From an uncultured Chloroflexota bacterium (lineage in GTDB: Bacteria; Chloroflexota; UBA4733), in assembly GCA_937967325.1 (NCBI GenBank), contig CALBSQ010000104.1, forward strand, positions 1-64,000: DNA of 64,000 nucleotides. The letters are read 5' to 3'. Of this stretch, positions 16,184-24,891 are shown piece after piece. The position numbers were made by a program, and so were the translations under genes. Within the stretch, counting starts at the first letter, position 1, and every line of letters begins with the position of its first letter. The notes below the pieces were generated by a model. It was not told the origin of the DNA. It ran no database searches and saw nothing but the letters and a program-made list of their open reading frames with translations.

Positions 16184-17128
16184 ATGACAAGTAGCCTGTC
16201 GGACGACGCGATAGTACTGCGTGCCAACGGCATGGCACAGGGTATGAATCTTGGTACCGTTCTCGACGCGAAAACCATCTCCGACAACCGACACCGTTGC
16301 GAAGTGTGGACGCTCAGCGACGGACGACGGCTGGTTCTACGAGAACCCGGCCCCACCATCCAGCAGGCAGCCGCTATCTACTGCAAGGAAGCCATGCTGT
16401 ATCGGACTTTGGCAGCTCGTGGTGATGTAGCAGTCCCTTCTTGGGCCCGCACTGGCGAGGCCAATGGGCGGCCCTACCTTTTGATGAACTGCCTGCCCGG
16501 AATCCCACTCGATCGTGACCTGTTCGCATCCTTGCCGGAGGCGAGCGTGAACTCAATCGTTGAGCAATGCGCTCGCTCTCACGCCGCGATCCACCGCACC
16601 GATATTGATGGATTTGGCGAGAGTGATCAGCGTCTTCTGACACTTGTCGGACCAACAGTTGCCGACGACTACCGCGCCCGATGGGAATCGGTGTTCGAGA
16701 AAGTGGCGGCCACCCGGACCCTCACGCCGGCTGAATTGGAGAGACTGCGGCGTCTGGTCGGCGAAGGCATCGCGGCTCTTCCCCAGCGACTGCCCCTCAT
16801 CCTGGTCCATGGCGACTACTGGGGCCACAACATCCTGGCGACCGACGGGCCGCTAGCCGCGGTCAGCGGCGTGCTAGATTTCGAGCACGCGGGTCGCGGT
16901 GTGCGTGAGCACGACTTGGGTCTCATGTTCTGTCTCACCCTCGCCTCCCACGAGAACGCCTCCTCCCTGTGCGCCAGGTACTTAGACGCCTACACCGAGG
17001 TAGCGCAGCCGCCAGAAGGGTTTCGCGAACGGATCAGGTGGAATTTCGCGCTGCGTGTCTCGATCCTGATCGAACATTCTCTGCACTACGTTCCGCTGCT
17101 GCGCCGCACAATTTGGGCCCGAACCTAG
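16184..17128 (+). CDS. Aminoglycoside phosphotransferase (APH)-family kinase
   Basis: 314 residues. The APH/choline-kinase fold is shown by the catalytic loop LILVHGDYWGHNIL (HGDxxxxN) near 205-218 and the DFG-equivalent VLDFEHAG near 231-238. The N-lobe has VWTLSDGRRLVLREP with the ATP-anchoring Arg/Lys. Members phosphorylate aminoglycosides, macrolides, homoserine, choline or sugars; nothing in the context identifies the substrate, so resistance should not be assumed. ATG start. It stands alone behind a small inverted repeat. Confidence 0.85.
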   Translation: MTSSLSDDAIVLRANGMAQGMNLGTVLDAKTISDNRHRCEVWTLSDGRRLVLREPGPTIQQAAAIYCKEAMLYRTLAARGDVAVPSWARTGEANGRPYLLMNCLPGIPLDRDLFASLPEASVNSIVEQCARSHAAIHRTDIDGFGESDQRLLTLVGPTVADDYRARWESVFEKVAATRTLTPAELERLRRLVGEGIAALPQRLPLILVHGDYWGHNILATDGPLAAVSGVLDFEHAGRGVREHDLGLMFCLTLASHENASSLCARYLDAYTEVAQPPEGFRERIRWNFALRVSILIEHSLHYVPLLRRTIWART

Positions 17129-17313
17129 CAACAGGGCTGCGGGGGCGCATATGGACCAACTGACGGAGCGTCGCACCATCAGTCAAGATCAGTGTCAATT
17201 TGATGCTAGGACTAATGAGCGGCCTCATAGTTTTCGAGACAACCCTGTTTTATCGGTGATAGGCGCAGGCCACGTCGACCGCGTGACCAGTGGGGCCTGG
17301 CCGTTGAGCAAAC

Positions 17314-17664
17314 CTAGCTCACCGGCTCAGCTGCGAGCAAGCCCATGCGTCGACGAGCGTCGCGGTACTCCCGCACGGTCTCCCACCAGGGTTGGGCCTC
17401 GACCTGTGTCCACTCCCCCAGGGTCGGACGCTTTCCAGTCGCGTCCCAAGCCAGCCAGAAGGAGAAGACGGCGCCATCACGGTCGAGCACATACCCACTC
17501 GACTCCTCGATGCTCTCGGGGTCACCTACGGGGAGAAACATTCCCTCACCGGTGACGAAAAAGAACGTGTACTCCCCGGGCAAGAGGCCACGCTGCCCAA
17601 TGAGATCCTCGAGGAGACGCTGCGCAGGCGTCCGCTGGGCGGCCGTATCTCTCACTACCATCAC
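17314..17664 (-). CDS. Hypothetical protein
   Basis: 116 residues, no family recognised. Soluble and aromatic-rich: LLPGEYTFFFVTGEGMFLPV, YVLDRDGAVFSFWLAWDA, EWTQVEAQPWWETVREYRDA. The steady amino-acid composition and minus-strand third-position GC support coding. The GTG at 17664 overlaps the stop of the small upstream ORF as TAGTG; ATG 17661 is an alternative. It is likely cotranscribed with that ORF and the ester-cyclase gene. Function unknown. Confidence 0.65.
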   Translation of the reverse strand: MMVVRDTAAQRTPAQRLLEDLIGQRGLLPGEYTFFFVTGEGMFLPVGDPESIEESSGYVLDRDGAVFSFWLAWDATGKRPTLGEWTQVEAQPWWETVREYRDARRRMGLLAAEPVS

Positions 17665-17818
17665 TACTGCCTCACGTAATCCGACTTCGGGAGACGACGC
17701 ACATAGTGTTCCGGGCAGGGGAAGTGCGTCGTGATCGTCGCCTCATCGTCGGTGAGGGCGGTGAAGCGACCCGTGCGACGGTCGTAGTAGCCCACTCGTG
17801 GCTCCCCCAGCGAACCAT
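17664..17818 (-). CDS. Small ORF, probably frameshifted
   Basis: A protein-like tail of about 46 codons, GEPRVGYYDRRTGRFTAL, TDDEATITTHFPCPEHYV, RRLPKSDYVRQ and stop, is open but has no start in its own frame. The ATG at 17818 enters it only if the run of five Gs near 17803-17807 is read as six, giving MVRWGEPRVGYY. The stop is coupled to the next gene. Either a real small protein with an assembly indel or a fresh frameshift. No family known to me. Confidence 0.45.
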
Positions 17819-17858
17819 TAGTGTACGCGCTGCCACGGCTCCGACGAGGGCGACACGC

Positions 17859-18275
17859 CTAGCCTGCGCCACCACTTGGGGTCGGCAGGACGCCGAGTTG
17901 CTGCATTTGGGCGATCGTGTCGGCTCCTCCCCATGTGTCGACGAGTTTCCCGCCGGAGATGCGAAAGACGCGGACGCCGCCGTGGCTGAAGCGCTTGCCG
18001 GTCGCAGGAATCGGGCCGATCTGGCTCTGCCAGACGCCCCGGTGCGTGCCGGTCGCGGTGAAGATCGTGGCAACCATGTCTCCCTCAGCGATCTGATCCT
18101 CGACGGTGATATGGAAGTCGGGAAAAGCAGCGCGTAACTTCCGCGTGAGGCTCTGGATATCGGTGATGTGCTCGGGAGTGATGATCTCCTCGGCCACAGC
18201 CAGCTTCCCCTGATTGGCGATCTCCTCGAAATAGCGGCGGACAAGAGCCTTGTTTTCGTCCAACGAGCCGATCAT
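17859..18275 (-). CDS. SnoaL-like ester cyclase family protein
   Basis: 138 residues of the NTF2-like/SnoaL fold: ENKALVRRYFEEIANQGKLA, LTRKLRAAFPDFHITVEDQI, TGTHRGVW and FSHGGVRVFRISGGKLVDTW, the standard pattern of predicted ester cyclases. Most such proteins have no assigned reaction. ATG 18275 follows GGGGGATGAC; the longer reading to 18533 is composed of atypical residues and is rejected. First gene of a minus-strand set with the two small ORFs downstream. Confidence 0.88.
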   Translation of the reverse strand: MIGSLDENKALVRRYFEEIANQGKLAVAEEIITPEHITDIQSLTRKLRAAFPDFHITVEDQIAEGDMVATIFTATGTHRGVWQSQIGPIPATGKRFSHGGVRVFRISGGKLVDTWGGADTIAQMQQLGVLPTPSGGAG

Positions 18276-18634
18276 GTCATCCCCCAGCGAGCGCAAACTG
18301 ACGGTCAGCATAGACAGTGGCGTCAACGGACGCAACCGTCCGGCGCGCCTGCTCTCTACCGGGTATCCATTGATCGGCGACGTGCCACTGCTCGTTAAGC
18401 GTGGTCGGGCCGCTAACCAGGCGGACGTCCTGCTGCGTGCCCCCCGGCCGTTCGATCCGCCTGTGTTGAGTTGCCTGCCGTTTCTACTCGCCAACGGCTG
18501 TCGCACGCCGCGGCCGTTGGGTGGGGGCGGCAAGTGAGCAAGATCGGAGAAGTACTAGCCAGCCCGGCACGTTACAACATGCGATCGGTGCCGCGGCATC
18601 GCGGCGGGCATAGCAAAACCGAGGAGAAAGACCA
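18276..18634. other. Intergenic, divergent promoter region
   Basis: A 359-bp spacer between the divergent ester cyclase and GyrI-like genes. It holds one small hairpin (CGGACG-CAAC-CGTCCG at 18327-18342) and no convincing gene. Confidence 0.5.
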
Positions 18635-19144
18635 ATGATTACCGAACCAAAGTTGGAGGATCGCGCCATGCAGCCCTACGCGGCGATTCGAACCCAGGTG
18701 ACCATGCAAGAATTGGGGACCGTGATCGATCAACGGCTTGGGGACGTGTTTGCCTGGTTGGGAAGCCAGGGCGTATCGCCAGCTGGCGCGCCCTTCATTC
18801 GGTACCTCGTCATCGATATGGCTGCGAAACTCGATATCGAGCTGGGCGTCCCGGTCGCGACCGCCTTGTCCGGCGATAGCCGCGTTTCCGCGGGTGCGCT
18901 CCCGGCAGGCCGCTACGCGACGCTCATCTACAGCGGACCGTACGACGGTCTCGTCGGGGCAAACGCTGCGCTGCTGGACTGGGGAGCAAAGAAGGGTGTC
19001 GTCTGGGACACCTGGGCTGCGCCGGGCGGCGACGGGTTCGGCGCCCGCCTCGAATCGTACCTCACCAACCCAGCAGACGAGCCGGATCCCGCGAAATGGA
19101 ACACGGAAGTCGTGATCCGGCTGGCGGATAATCAACCTCGCTAG
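18635..19144 (+). CDS. GyrI-like small-molecule-binding protein
   Basis: 169 residues. This is the stand-alone GyrI-like/AraC effector-binding domain: IRTQVTMQELGTVIDQRLGD, FIRYLVIDMAAKLDIELGVP, ALPAGRYATLIYSGPYDGL, and WGARLESYLTNP-type ending. Such proteins bind or hydrolyse hydrophobic small molecules, or sense them for a regulator. ATG 18635 has GAGGAGA upstream. The 3' end overlaps the converging STAND gene by four bases. Confidence 0.85.
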   Translation: MITEPKLEDRAMQPYAAIRTQVTMQELGTVIDQRLGDVFAWLGSQGVSPAGAPFIRYLVIDMAAKLDIELGVPVATALSGDSRVSAGALPAGRYATLIYSGPYDGLVGANAALLDWGAKKGVVWDTWAAPGGDGFGARLESYLTNPADEPDPAKWNTEVVIRLADNQPR

Positions 19145-21969
19145 GCCGTGCCGCTCTGATCTAACGCGAGGGCGCTGGCCTGCTCCAGTGTCATTGCCTG
19201 GCCCTCCGCCCATGCCGCCGCGAAAGCGTCCGCGCCGAGTTGGGTGCGGAGGGACGCGATCACCTGGTCATCGTCCGCGCGATCGGTGAGGATGATGCTC
19301 ATTCCCAGGGTCCGAAAGTGCGCGGGCGCCGCGGCAAACAGTCGCGCAGCCCGCGCGGGCTGCCCTTGACTGGCCGACGCCCTCGCCAACCCGAGCAGAC
19401 TCATGACGGTCCCAGGTCGCTCGCCGAGCCGCCGCCACAAGGCGAGGCCTTCCACGAAGGCAGAAGTCGCACCCGCCGCGTCTCCTTGGGACAGGACCGC
19501 ATTCCCCAGCCCAAGCAGCGCCTGGGCGAGGGAGCGCTGATCGACGGTGCCCCGAAATAGGGCGACGCTGCTCTCGAAGTGTGCGCGCGCGGCGGCATAG
19601 TCGCCCTGGGCGGCGGCGCCGCCGCCCAGGGCGTTGAGGATGACGCCATGGCCCCACTGGTCGCCCACCTCCCGGTAGATGGCCAAGCTTTCTTGATAGA
19701 TGGCGGCAGCGGCTGGAGCATCGCCCAGGAGCAACGTCGCATCGCCCAGCACGTTCAGGGTGAATGCTTCCCAATCCTTGTTGCCCACCGTCCGCGCGAG
19801 CGACAGGCTCTCCTGATACAGGGAAAGCGCCCGGCCCGGGTCGCCCTGGCTAGTGATCGTCCTCCCGAGGAAGGTCAAGGAGTAGGCGATCCATTGTTTG
19901 TTCCCGATCGCTCGCCAGATGGCGAGACCCTCCTCGAGTCGGGAGCGCGCGATGGCAAAGTCGGCCTCAGCCCAGGCCAGGATCCCGGCCCCGAAGAGCG
20001 CCTTGGCCCGGGCGGCGGTACGCATCGGTCCTCCCAGCCGGGCGAGTGCCGCCTCCAACCGGCTCCGCCCCTCCGCCACGTGACCGCGGATGTGCCAGAA
20101 CCAGGTCAAGGCCCCGGCCAGGCGCAGCGCGGTCTCCTCCTGGCCCGGCTCACTCGTGCTCCACACCAGCGCCGCGCGCAGATTGTCGTGTTCCTCCTCC
20201 AATCGAGGCAGCCAGGCTTCGGTTTGGGCGCTGAGCAGATGCGGCTCGGCTTCCTCGGCCAACGCCACAAAGCAGGCCGCGTGCTGGTGCTGCGTCGGGG
20301 TCGCCTCTCCGCTGGCAGCAAGCTGCTCGAGCGCGTACTCGCGGATGGTCTCCAGCATCCAGAAGCGGGGCTCACCATCCACACCCGCGGTCTGGCGGAT
20401 CAGGCTCTGGTCGACCAGCGCCGCCAAGCCGTCGAGGACGGGGGGAGCCGGGGCGAGGGGGCGACTAGGCGCGGCAACTTGAGGGGGCGCGCTGTTGACG
20501 GGCGACGTGACAAGGGGAAGGTGCGATACCGTCGAAGCGTCCGTCGCTGCATCCTCCGTTCGCCTCATCGCCCGCTCGCCCCCTTGCCCCGGCTCCCCCT
20601 CGCTTGCCTCCGCCACCCCCTCCGCGGCGGTCAGCGAGCAGCCGCCCACGAAAACGGCGAGACGTCGAAAGAGGGTGCGCTGCTGGCCGTCAAGCAGGTC
20701 GTAGCTCCAGGCGATGGTGTTACGCAGTGTCTGCTGCCGCTCCGGCAGATCCCGTCCACCGCCGGTCAGCAGCGGCAGCCGTCGCTCCAACCGTCGCAAC
20801 AGCGCAGGTGGCGACAATACCTTGACGCGCGCCGCCGCCAGCTCGATGGCCAGCGGCAACCCGTCCAGGCGGGAGCAGATCTCCGCGACCACCGGAGCCG
20901 TCTCGTTGGTCACTGTAAAGTCGGGCTGGACATCGCGCGCACGCTGGATGAACAGCTCAACGGCCGCGTACTGCGATTGGCGCCCGACTTCGATCAACTG
21001 CCGCCGGTCAGGCAAGGCCAGGGGCGGCACCGGCAGCTCTTTCTCCCCCTGCACGTGCAAGGGGGTCCGGCTCGTCGCGAGGATCTTGAGTCGCGGACAG
21101 GCCGCCAGCAGATCAGCCACCGCGGGCGCAGCGTCGATGACCTGCTCGAAATTGTCCAGGAGCAGGAGCAGCTGCTTGGCGCGCAAGGCATCCTTCAGAT
21201 TATCCAACACCGGCCGGTCGCCGGTCTCGCGGACGCCGACGATGTGGGCAATGGTGGAGACGACCAGCATAGAATCGCTCAGCGCCGCCAGCGGCGCCCA
21301 GCACACCCCGTCCGCAAACTGGTCCTGGAGATCCGTCGCCACATGCAACGCCAGGCGCGTCTTGCCACTGCCGCCCGGTCCGGTGAGGGTCACCACCCCG
21401 ACATCCTCGCGCAGCAGAAGACTACGGATCGTAGCGGCCTCCTGGGCGCGGTCGATCAGGGCGCTGCGCTGCACAGGCAGGTTGTTCATGCGGCGCGGAC
21501 GGGCGTCCGCGGCTGGAGCCGTTCCCGCCTGCCCCCGCTCGAAGCGCTCGGTCAGCAGTAGCGCCAGATCGTTCTCGATGAGCTCCTGCAGCTCCTCCGG
21601 CGTCTCGAACGGCCGGTAACAGGCGCTGTCCTCCGCCTGGATCTGCTGGAGCAACGCGGCCAGTTTGGCGTCCCGCTCCGGCGTGGGAGCTTTGACGTAG
21701 ATCAGCCTGGGCTTGCCTGCCGACAGTCGGTACTCATCCTCCAGGCCGGAGATCGTCTCGCCCGGGGCGATCCAGCCGTACTGCTGCCAGTAGATGCCGA
21801 GGAAGACGTCGCTCTGGGCGAGGTAGGCGCGGTAGAGGGCGCGCGGCGGATGGGGGTGCGCCCCCAGCTCGAACAGCACCGGCGTGAGACGCAGCCTGCC
21901 GATGGCGGTGCTGGCGGCCGCCCGCTCCGCCGCCAGTTCCTTGAGCGTCGAGCTGACAAAGACCCGCAC
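19141..21969 (-). CDS. STAND protein: DUF4062, NB-ARC-type ATPase, TPR
   Basis: 942 residues. DUF4062 (RVFVSSTLKELAAERAAAST; FLGIYWQQYGWIAPG) occupies 1-110. The STAND ATPase has P-loop GPGGSGKT at 197-204, Walker B LLLLLDNFEQV near 265 and sensor ILATSRTPL near 295. The C-terminal third is TPR-type superhelix (repeated ALFGAGILAW-, YSLTFLGRTI-like helices). No helix-turn-helix or toxin domain is present, so DUF4062 would be the effector or localiser. Residues 455-513 are a low-complexity in-frame insert related to element A. The GTG start is accepted because no better in-frame start lies upstream. Likely a ligand-triggered switch; the signal is unknown. Confidence 0.87.
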   Translation of the reverse strand: MRVFVSSTLKELAAERAAASTAIGRLRLTPVLFELGAHPHPPRALYRAYLAQSDVFLGIYWQQYGWIAPGETISGLEDEYRLSAGKPRLIYVKAPTPERDAKLAALLQQIQAEDSACYRPFETPEELQELIENDLALLLTERFERGQAGTAPAADARPRRMNNLPVQRSALIDRAQEAATIRSLLLREDVGVVTLTGPGGSGKTRLALHVATDLQDQFADGVCWAPLAALSDSMLVVSTIAHIVGVRETGDRPVLDNLKDALRAKQLLLLLDNFEQVIDAAPAVADLLAACPRLKILATSRTPLHVQGEKELPVPPLALPDRRQLIEVGRQSQYAAVELFIQRARDVQPDFTVTNETAPVVAEICSRLDGLPLAIELAAARVKVLSPPALLRRLERRLPLLTGGGRDLPERQQTLRNTIAWSYDLLDGQQRTLFRRLAVFVGGCSLTAAEGVAEASEGEPGQGGERAMRRTEDAATDASTVSHLPLVTSPVNSAPPQVAAPSRPLAPAPPVLDGLAALVDQSLIRQTAGVDGEPRFWMLETIREYALEQLAASGEATPTQHQHAACFVALAEEAEPHLLSAQTEAWLPRLEEEHDNLRAALVWSTSEPGQEETALRLAGALTWFWHIRGHVAEGRSRLEAALARLGGPMRTAARAKALFGAGILAWAEADFAIARSRLEEGLAIWRAIGNKQWIAYSLTFLGRTITSQGDPGRALSLYQESLSLARTVGNKDWEAFTLNVLGDATLLLGDAPAAAAIYQESLAIYREVGDQWGHGVILNALGGGAAAQGDYAAARAHFESSVALFRGTVDQRSLAQALLGLGNAVLSQGDAAGATSAFVEGLALWRRLGERPGTVMSLLGLARASASQGQPARAARLFAAAPAHFRTLGMSIILTDRADDDQVIASLRTQLGADAFAAAWAEGQAMTLEQASALALDQSGTA
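20431..20605. repeat. Diverged copy of palindromic element A in STAND gene
   Basis: The G/C-rich ends GGGGCGAGGGGGCGA and CGCCCGCTCGCCCCCTTGCC are inverted relative to each other. Between them is the same core as in the ABC exporter insert (CCGTCGCTGCATCCTCCGTT here against GCGCTTGCATCGTCGGTTCG at 920-939). It adds about 59 residues between the ATPase and TPR regions without a frameshift. Confidence 0.6.
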
Positions 21970-22237
21970 GCGCTGGTCTGGCGTGCGGATAGGCCAGGAG
22001 TCGCCGGTTGCATCGCCCGGCGCTGTCGCGGTGGCCGCTTCAGTGCCGCCAAGCGCAGATTGTATACGGGCTATCTCGGACTCCTCAACATGGGCATCGC
22101 ATCCGATGCTACCACAGCGCCTCGGTCAGATACGTGCTGCCGGGAGCGGTCAACACGCCCGCGCAGCCGCGCCCGGTCGGTTGCAACTGGGCCGCATGCT
22201 GGATACACTACGTCGGATTCCGACAGAGAGGTGCAGC

Positions 22238-22972
22238 ATGTCCCAATTTGACTTCTACCTCGAACGCCTCCGCGAGCGTGCCGGCTTGCAGATATCCCCA
22301 GATGCCGAGCGGGAGCTCCGCGCGCACTTCGATGAGGCCGTCACCGAGCAGCTTGCCTCTGGTCGTTCGCGGGCCCAAGCCGAGCTGATCGCCCTTGAGG
22401 AGCTCGGGCAACCGGAAATCGTGGGGAAGGCGTTCCGTCAGATCGAAGGAGTCGGCGTGCGGCGCTTTGCCGGCGCCCCCGGCGGATTATTGGTGAGCGC
22501 ATGGCGGCACTGGCGGATGCTGCTCATCAGCATGCTGCTCGCCGCGGGTCTGGGGACGCTGATCGGTCAGACCCTCCCGCCGACGTACGTCGCGTACGTC
22601 ACGCTATCGGCGATACCAACGGAATACGACTACGGTAATTTTTTGGGCGCCCAATATGCTCTGACGGCCGTCAAGAAGCACGTCATCGCGCGTGTCGACT
22701 CGACTCGATTGCAGGGGACGGTCATGGCCACCGGCACCGACCCAGCGACCGCGGCCACCAAAGCTCGGGCGTCGCTGGCCACAGCGCAGGAGGACTTCCG
22801 CCAGGCGTTGCAACGCGCTCCGTATGGCGGTCGTGATACGGAGCTGCAGGTGGTACACCCCTTGACAGTAGTGGCGAACACGCCCGCGGTCCCAGCAGGA
22901 ATCGCTGGGGGCTTCGCGGGATTGCTCGTTGGCGCGCTGCTTGCCCGTCGCCGCTCGCGACGCGGAGCCTAA
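22238..22972 (+). CDS. HAAS-like membrane protein
   Basis: 244 residues. The N-terminus (DFYLERLRERAGLQISPDAE, then ELRAHFDEAVTEQLASGRSR and ALEELGQPE) resembles the HAAS/permease-prefix signalling domain. It is followed by one membrane segment (MLLISMLLAAGLGTLIGQTL), an extracytoplasmic region of about 95 residues, and a second segment (AGIAGGFAGLLVGALLA) ending in an Arg-rich cytoplasmic tail, a Wzz-like topology. ATG 22238 has GAGAGG five bases upstream. HAAS proteins are typically paired with PadR regulators, and one follows one base downstream. Confidence 0.75.
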   Translation: MSQFDFYLERLRERAGLQISPDAERELRAHFDEAVTEQLASGRSRAQAELIALEELGQPEIVGKAFRQIEGVGVRRFAGAPGGLLVSAWRHWRMLLISMLLAAGLGTLIGQTLPPTYVAYVTLSAIPTEYDYGNFLGAQYALTAVKKHVIARVDSTRLQGTVMATGTDPATAATKARASLATAQEDFRQALQRAPYGGRDTELQVVHPLTVVANTPAVPAGIAGGFAGLLVGALLARRRSRRGA

Positions 22973-22973
22973 G

Positions 22974-23321
22974 ATGCGCCTGAGGAGCACGTTGCTCAAG
23001 GGCACGACGCCAGGGCTGGCGCTCGCCCTGCTGGCGGAGCGCCCGATGTACGGTTATGAGCTGGCCAAGGCCATCAGCGCGCGCAGCGCCGGGGCGTTGC
23101 TCTTGGGCCAGGGGACGCTCTACCCGGTACTGCATCAGTTGGAGCGCGCCGGGCACATCGCCGGCAAGTGGGAAACGCAGCAAGGAGGCCCGGAGCGCCG
23201 AGTCTACCGTCTCACCCCGCAAGGACAAGCGGCGCTGGCCGAGCGCCAGGCGGAATGGGCAGCCTTCATCGACGTGATCGGCCGCTTCCTCCAGCCCAAG
23301 ACGCCCGAGCCGGCCTCGTAG
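22974..23321 (+). CDS. PadR-family transcriptional regulator
   Basis: 115 residues with the PadR winged-helix pattern: LALALLAERPMYGYELAKAI, GTLYPVLHQLERAGHIAGKW and RVYRLTPQGQAALAER. PadR proteins repress transporter or stress genes until a ligand binds. The ATG follows the stop of the HAAS-like gene by one base, so the two form an operon and probably one regulatory pair. Followed by a large inverted repeat. Confidence 0.92.
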   Translation: MRLRSTLLKGTTPGLALALLAERPMYGYELAKAISARSAGALLLGQGTLYPVLHQLERAGHIAGKWETQQGGPERRVYRLTPQGQAALAERQAEWAAFIDVIGRFLQPKTPEPAS

Positions 23322-23326
23322 GGCGG

Positions 23327-23455
23327 AGGCCCCACCCCCGGCCCCTCCCCAGCAAGCTGGAGAGGGGAGACCACGAAGGGGATCGGCCGGCCCTGCTGCT
23401 TCCGTCCGGTTTCACCCCTCTCCAGCTTGCTGGGGAGGGGCCGGGGGTGGGGCCT
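23327..23455. repeat. 41-bp perfect inverted repeat
   Basis: Arms at 23327-23367 and 23415-23455 are exact complements (AGGCCCCACCCCCGGCCCCT and onward) with a 47-base spacer. It may terminate both converging genes. The right arm is also translated, supplying the C-terminal residues of the minus-strand gene at 23412. Confidence 0.85.
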
Positions 23456-23768
23456 TCGCCGGCAGCGGCTGGACGACCAGGTCGATCACGTCCAGACAGG
23501 ACTGCGGATTAAAGACGTTTGCCGAGGTATGCCAGGGTCCCGGCCGGCTGGACGGATTGACCAGCCGGTCCACGGCGAAGCAGCGCCACTCGCCGGCCCG
23601 AGGCAAGCGGCTCCTGCTCTTGCCGCCAAACTGGTAGGCCAGGACATGACGCCGTTCCTGCTTCTTGCCCAGCGCGTGGGGACAGAACTCGCGGACCTCA
23701 CCCTCGTAGGTAGCGACGACCTGCTCTCGATACAGTATGGCGTGCTCGAGCAGGGCGTAGGTGTCCAT
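23412..23768 (-). CDS. Hypothetical protein with WYL-like beta domain
   Basis: 118 residues: LLEHAILYREQVVATYEGEV, EFCPHALGKKQERRHVLAYQ and GEWRCFAVDRLVNP. The pattern of short strands with a central YQ and a final W-R-F resembles WYL-type ligand-binding folds but lacks the W-Y-L triplet, so the assignment is tentative. The last about 17 residues (AKAPPPAPPQQAGEG) are encoded by the arm of the 41-bp inverted repeat, so the native C-terminus has been replaced. Confidence 0.6.
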   Translation of the reverse strand: MDTYALLEHAILYREQVVATYEGEVREFCPHALGKKQERRHVLAYQFGGKSRSRLPRAGEWRCFAVDRLVNPSSRPGPWHTSANVFNPQSCLDVIDLVVQPLPAKAPPPAPPQQAGEG

Positions 23769-24036
23769 CGCTCACTCCTCTCCTCAATTGTCTACCCCTT
23801 GTCGCTTGGATACCGCTGCACAGGCAATGCCAAGGCGTTGGAAGCATGCTCGCCGGTGAATCATAGGACATCCGAGCTCAGGATTCGATGGGACCATCGG
23901 CTTGCTGGTGTGCGGGGTACACTGCGCCAAGGTCGAGGTCGGTGGCTGTCGTGGACATGCCGCGGCGCGGCTTGGCAGCGCAGATGTCTTGCCCGGCTCG
24001 CCAGGCGTTTGCGGCGCCCAGAAGGGGATGCAGGGT

Positions 24037-24807
24037 ATGGTCCAGACGCAATGGCGACATCCGCCCTTGACGCAAGCGGAGTCGGACGATCTGTTCATGC
24101 TGATGCTGGAAGACGACACGGAGGATGCGCCCTGGATGGTCATGGGGGACTTGCAGTTCTGGTCGGCCTCGGGCTTCGCCCACAGCCTGCGCAACTACGC
24201 CCACGAGCTGGGGCTCGGCTGGTATGTCGCCAGCATGCTGCCGATCGAGTACGTGTGGCCCGATTCGCCGCGCAAGCGGCAGCTCTCGCCCGACGCCTTC
24301 GTGGCGTTCGCGCCCGAACACACGCGCAGCTCCTACGACCTGGAGGTTGAAGGAAACTTCCCGCCCTTCGTCCTGGAGGTGGTCTCGCCGTCGAGCACCG
24401 GCCGCGACCAACTAGAAAAGCGGAAGGCATACGATCTGCTGCAGGCGCGGGAATATGCGCTGTTCACACCGCGCGAGGGCGCGCCGTCTTCGCTGGCCGG
24501 CCACCGGCGCAACGCGGCGGGCGAGTTCGAGCCGTGGCCGCCGGACGACCAGGGACGGCTGTGGAGCGAAGTGCTGGGGCTGTACCTGATCGTGCAAGGA
24601 AGGCTGCTCCAAGCGCAGACGCCGGAAGGGCGTCTTTTGCTCACGCCGGAGCAGGCCGAGGTAGCCCGCCGACAGGCCGAGGATGCCCAGCGCCGCGCGG
24701 AGGACGCTCAGCGACGGGCGGAAGACGCGCGCCGCCGCGCTGACGATGAGGCCGAACGGTTGCGGCGGGAGCTAGAGCGCTACAGAAGAGAAGGCGGCGG
24801 CAGCTAG
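24037..24807 (+). CDS. Uma2-family putative endonuclease with coiled-coil tail
   Basis: About 256 residues. The DUF820/Uma2 restriction-endonuclease-like core has IEYVWPDSPRKRQLSPDAFV and FPPFVLEVVSPSS followed by KRKAYDLLQAREYALF, covering the PD-(D/E)xK-like D, E and K positions. From about 200 the protein is a heptad of repeated (A)EDAQRRA units, a charged coiled coil common in this family. Function unproven; the family expands in Chloroflexota and Cyanobacteria. ATG 24037 chosen; AAGGGG lies nine bases upstream. Two other members are at 35540 and 51735. Confidence 0.85.
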   Translation: MVQTQWRHPPLTQAESDDLFMLMLEDDTEDAPWMVMGDLQFWSASGFAHSLRNYAHELGLGWYVASMLPIEYVWPDSPRKRQLSPDAFVAFAPEHTRSSYDLEVEGNFPPFVLEVVSPSSTGRDQLEKRKAYDLLQAREYALFTPREGAPSSLAGHRRNAAGEFEPWPPDDQGRLWSEVLGLYLIVQGRLLQAQTPEGRLLLTPEQAEVARRQAEDAQRRAEDAQRRAEDARRRADDEAERLRRELERYRREGGGS

Positions 24808-24891
24808 GTCGTGGCCGGCATCGAGAGAGCCTGGCGCATTCAAGTCTGCGGAGGAGCAAGCCGCACGAGCCCGCTTCCGGACTGGTCCGCC

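Noticed and set aside
16184..17128. Labelling the APH-family gene as antibiotic resistance
   Set aside because: Only superfamily motifs are visible; the family covers many substrates and no resistance context is present.
17129..17313. Possible gene after the APH-like kinase
   Set aside because: Short readings only, no ribosome site or family pattern.
19579..21561. Long plus-strand ORF opposite the STAND gene
   Set aside because: Antisense shadow; Gln/Arg/Gly-rich translation without domains.
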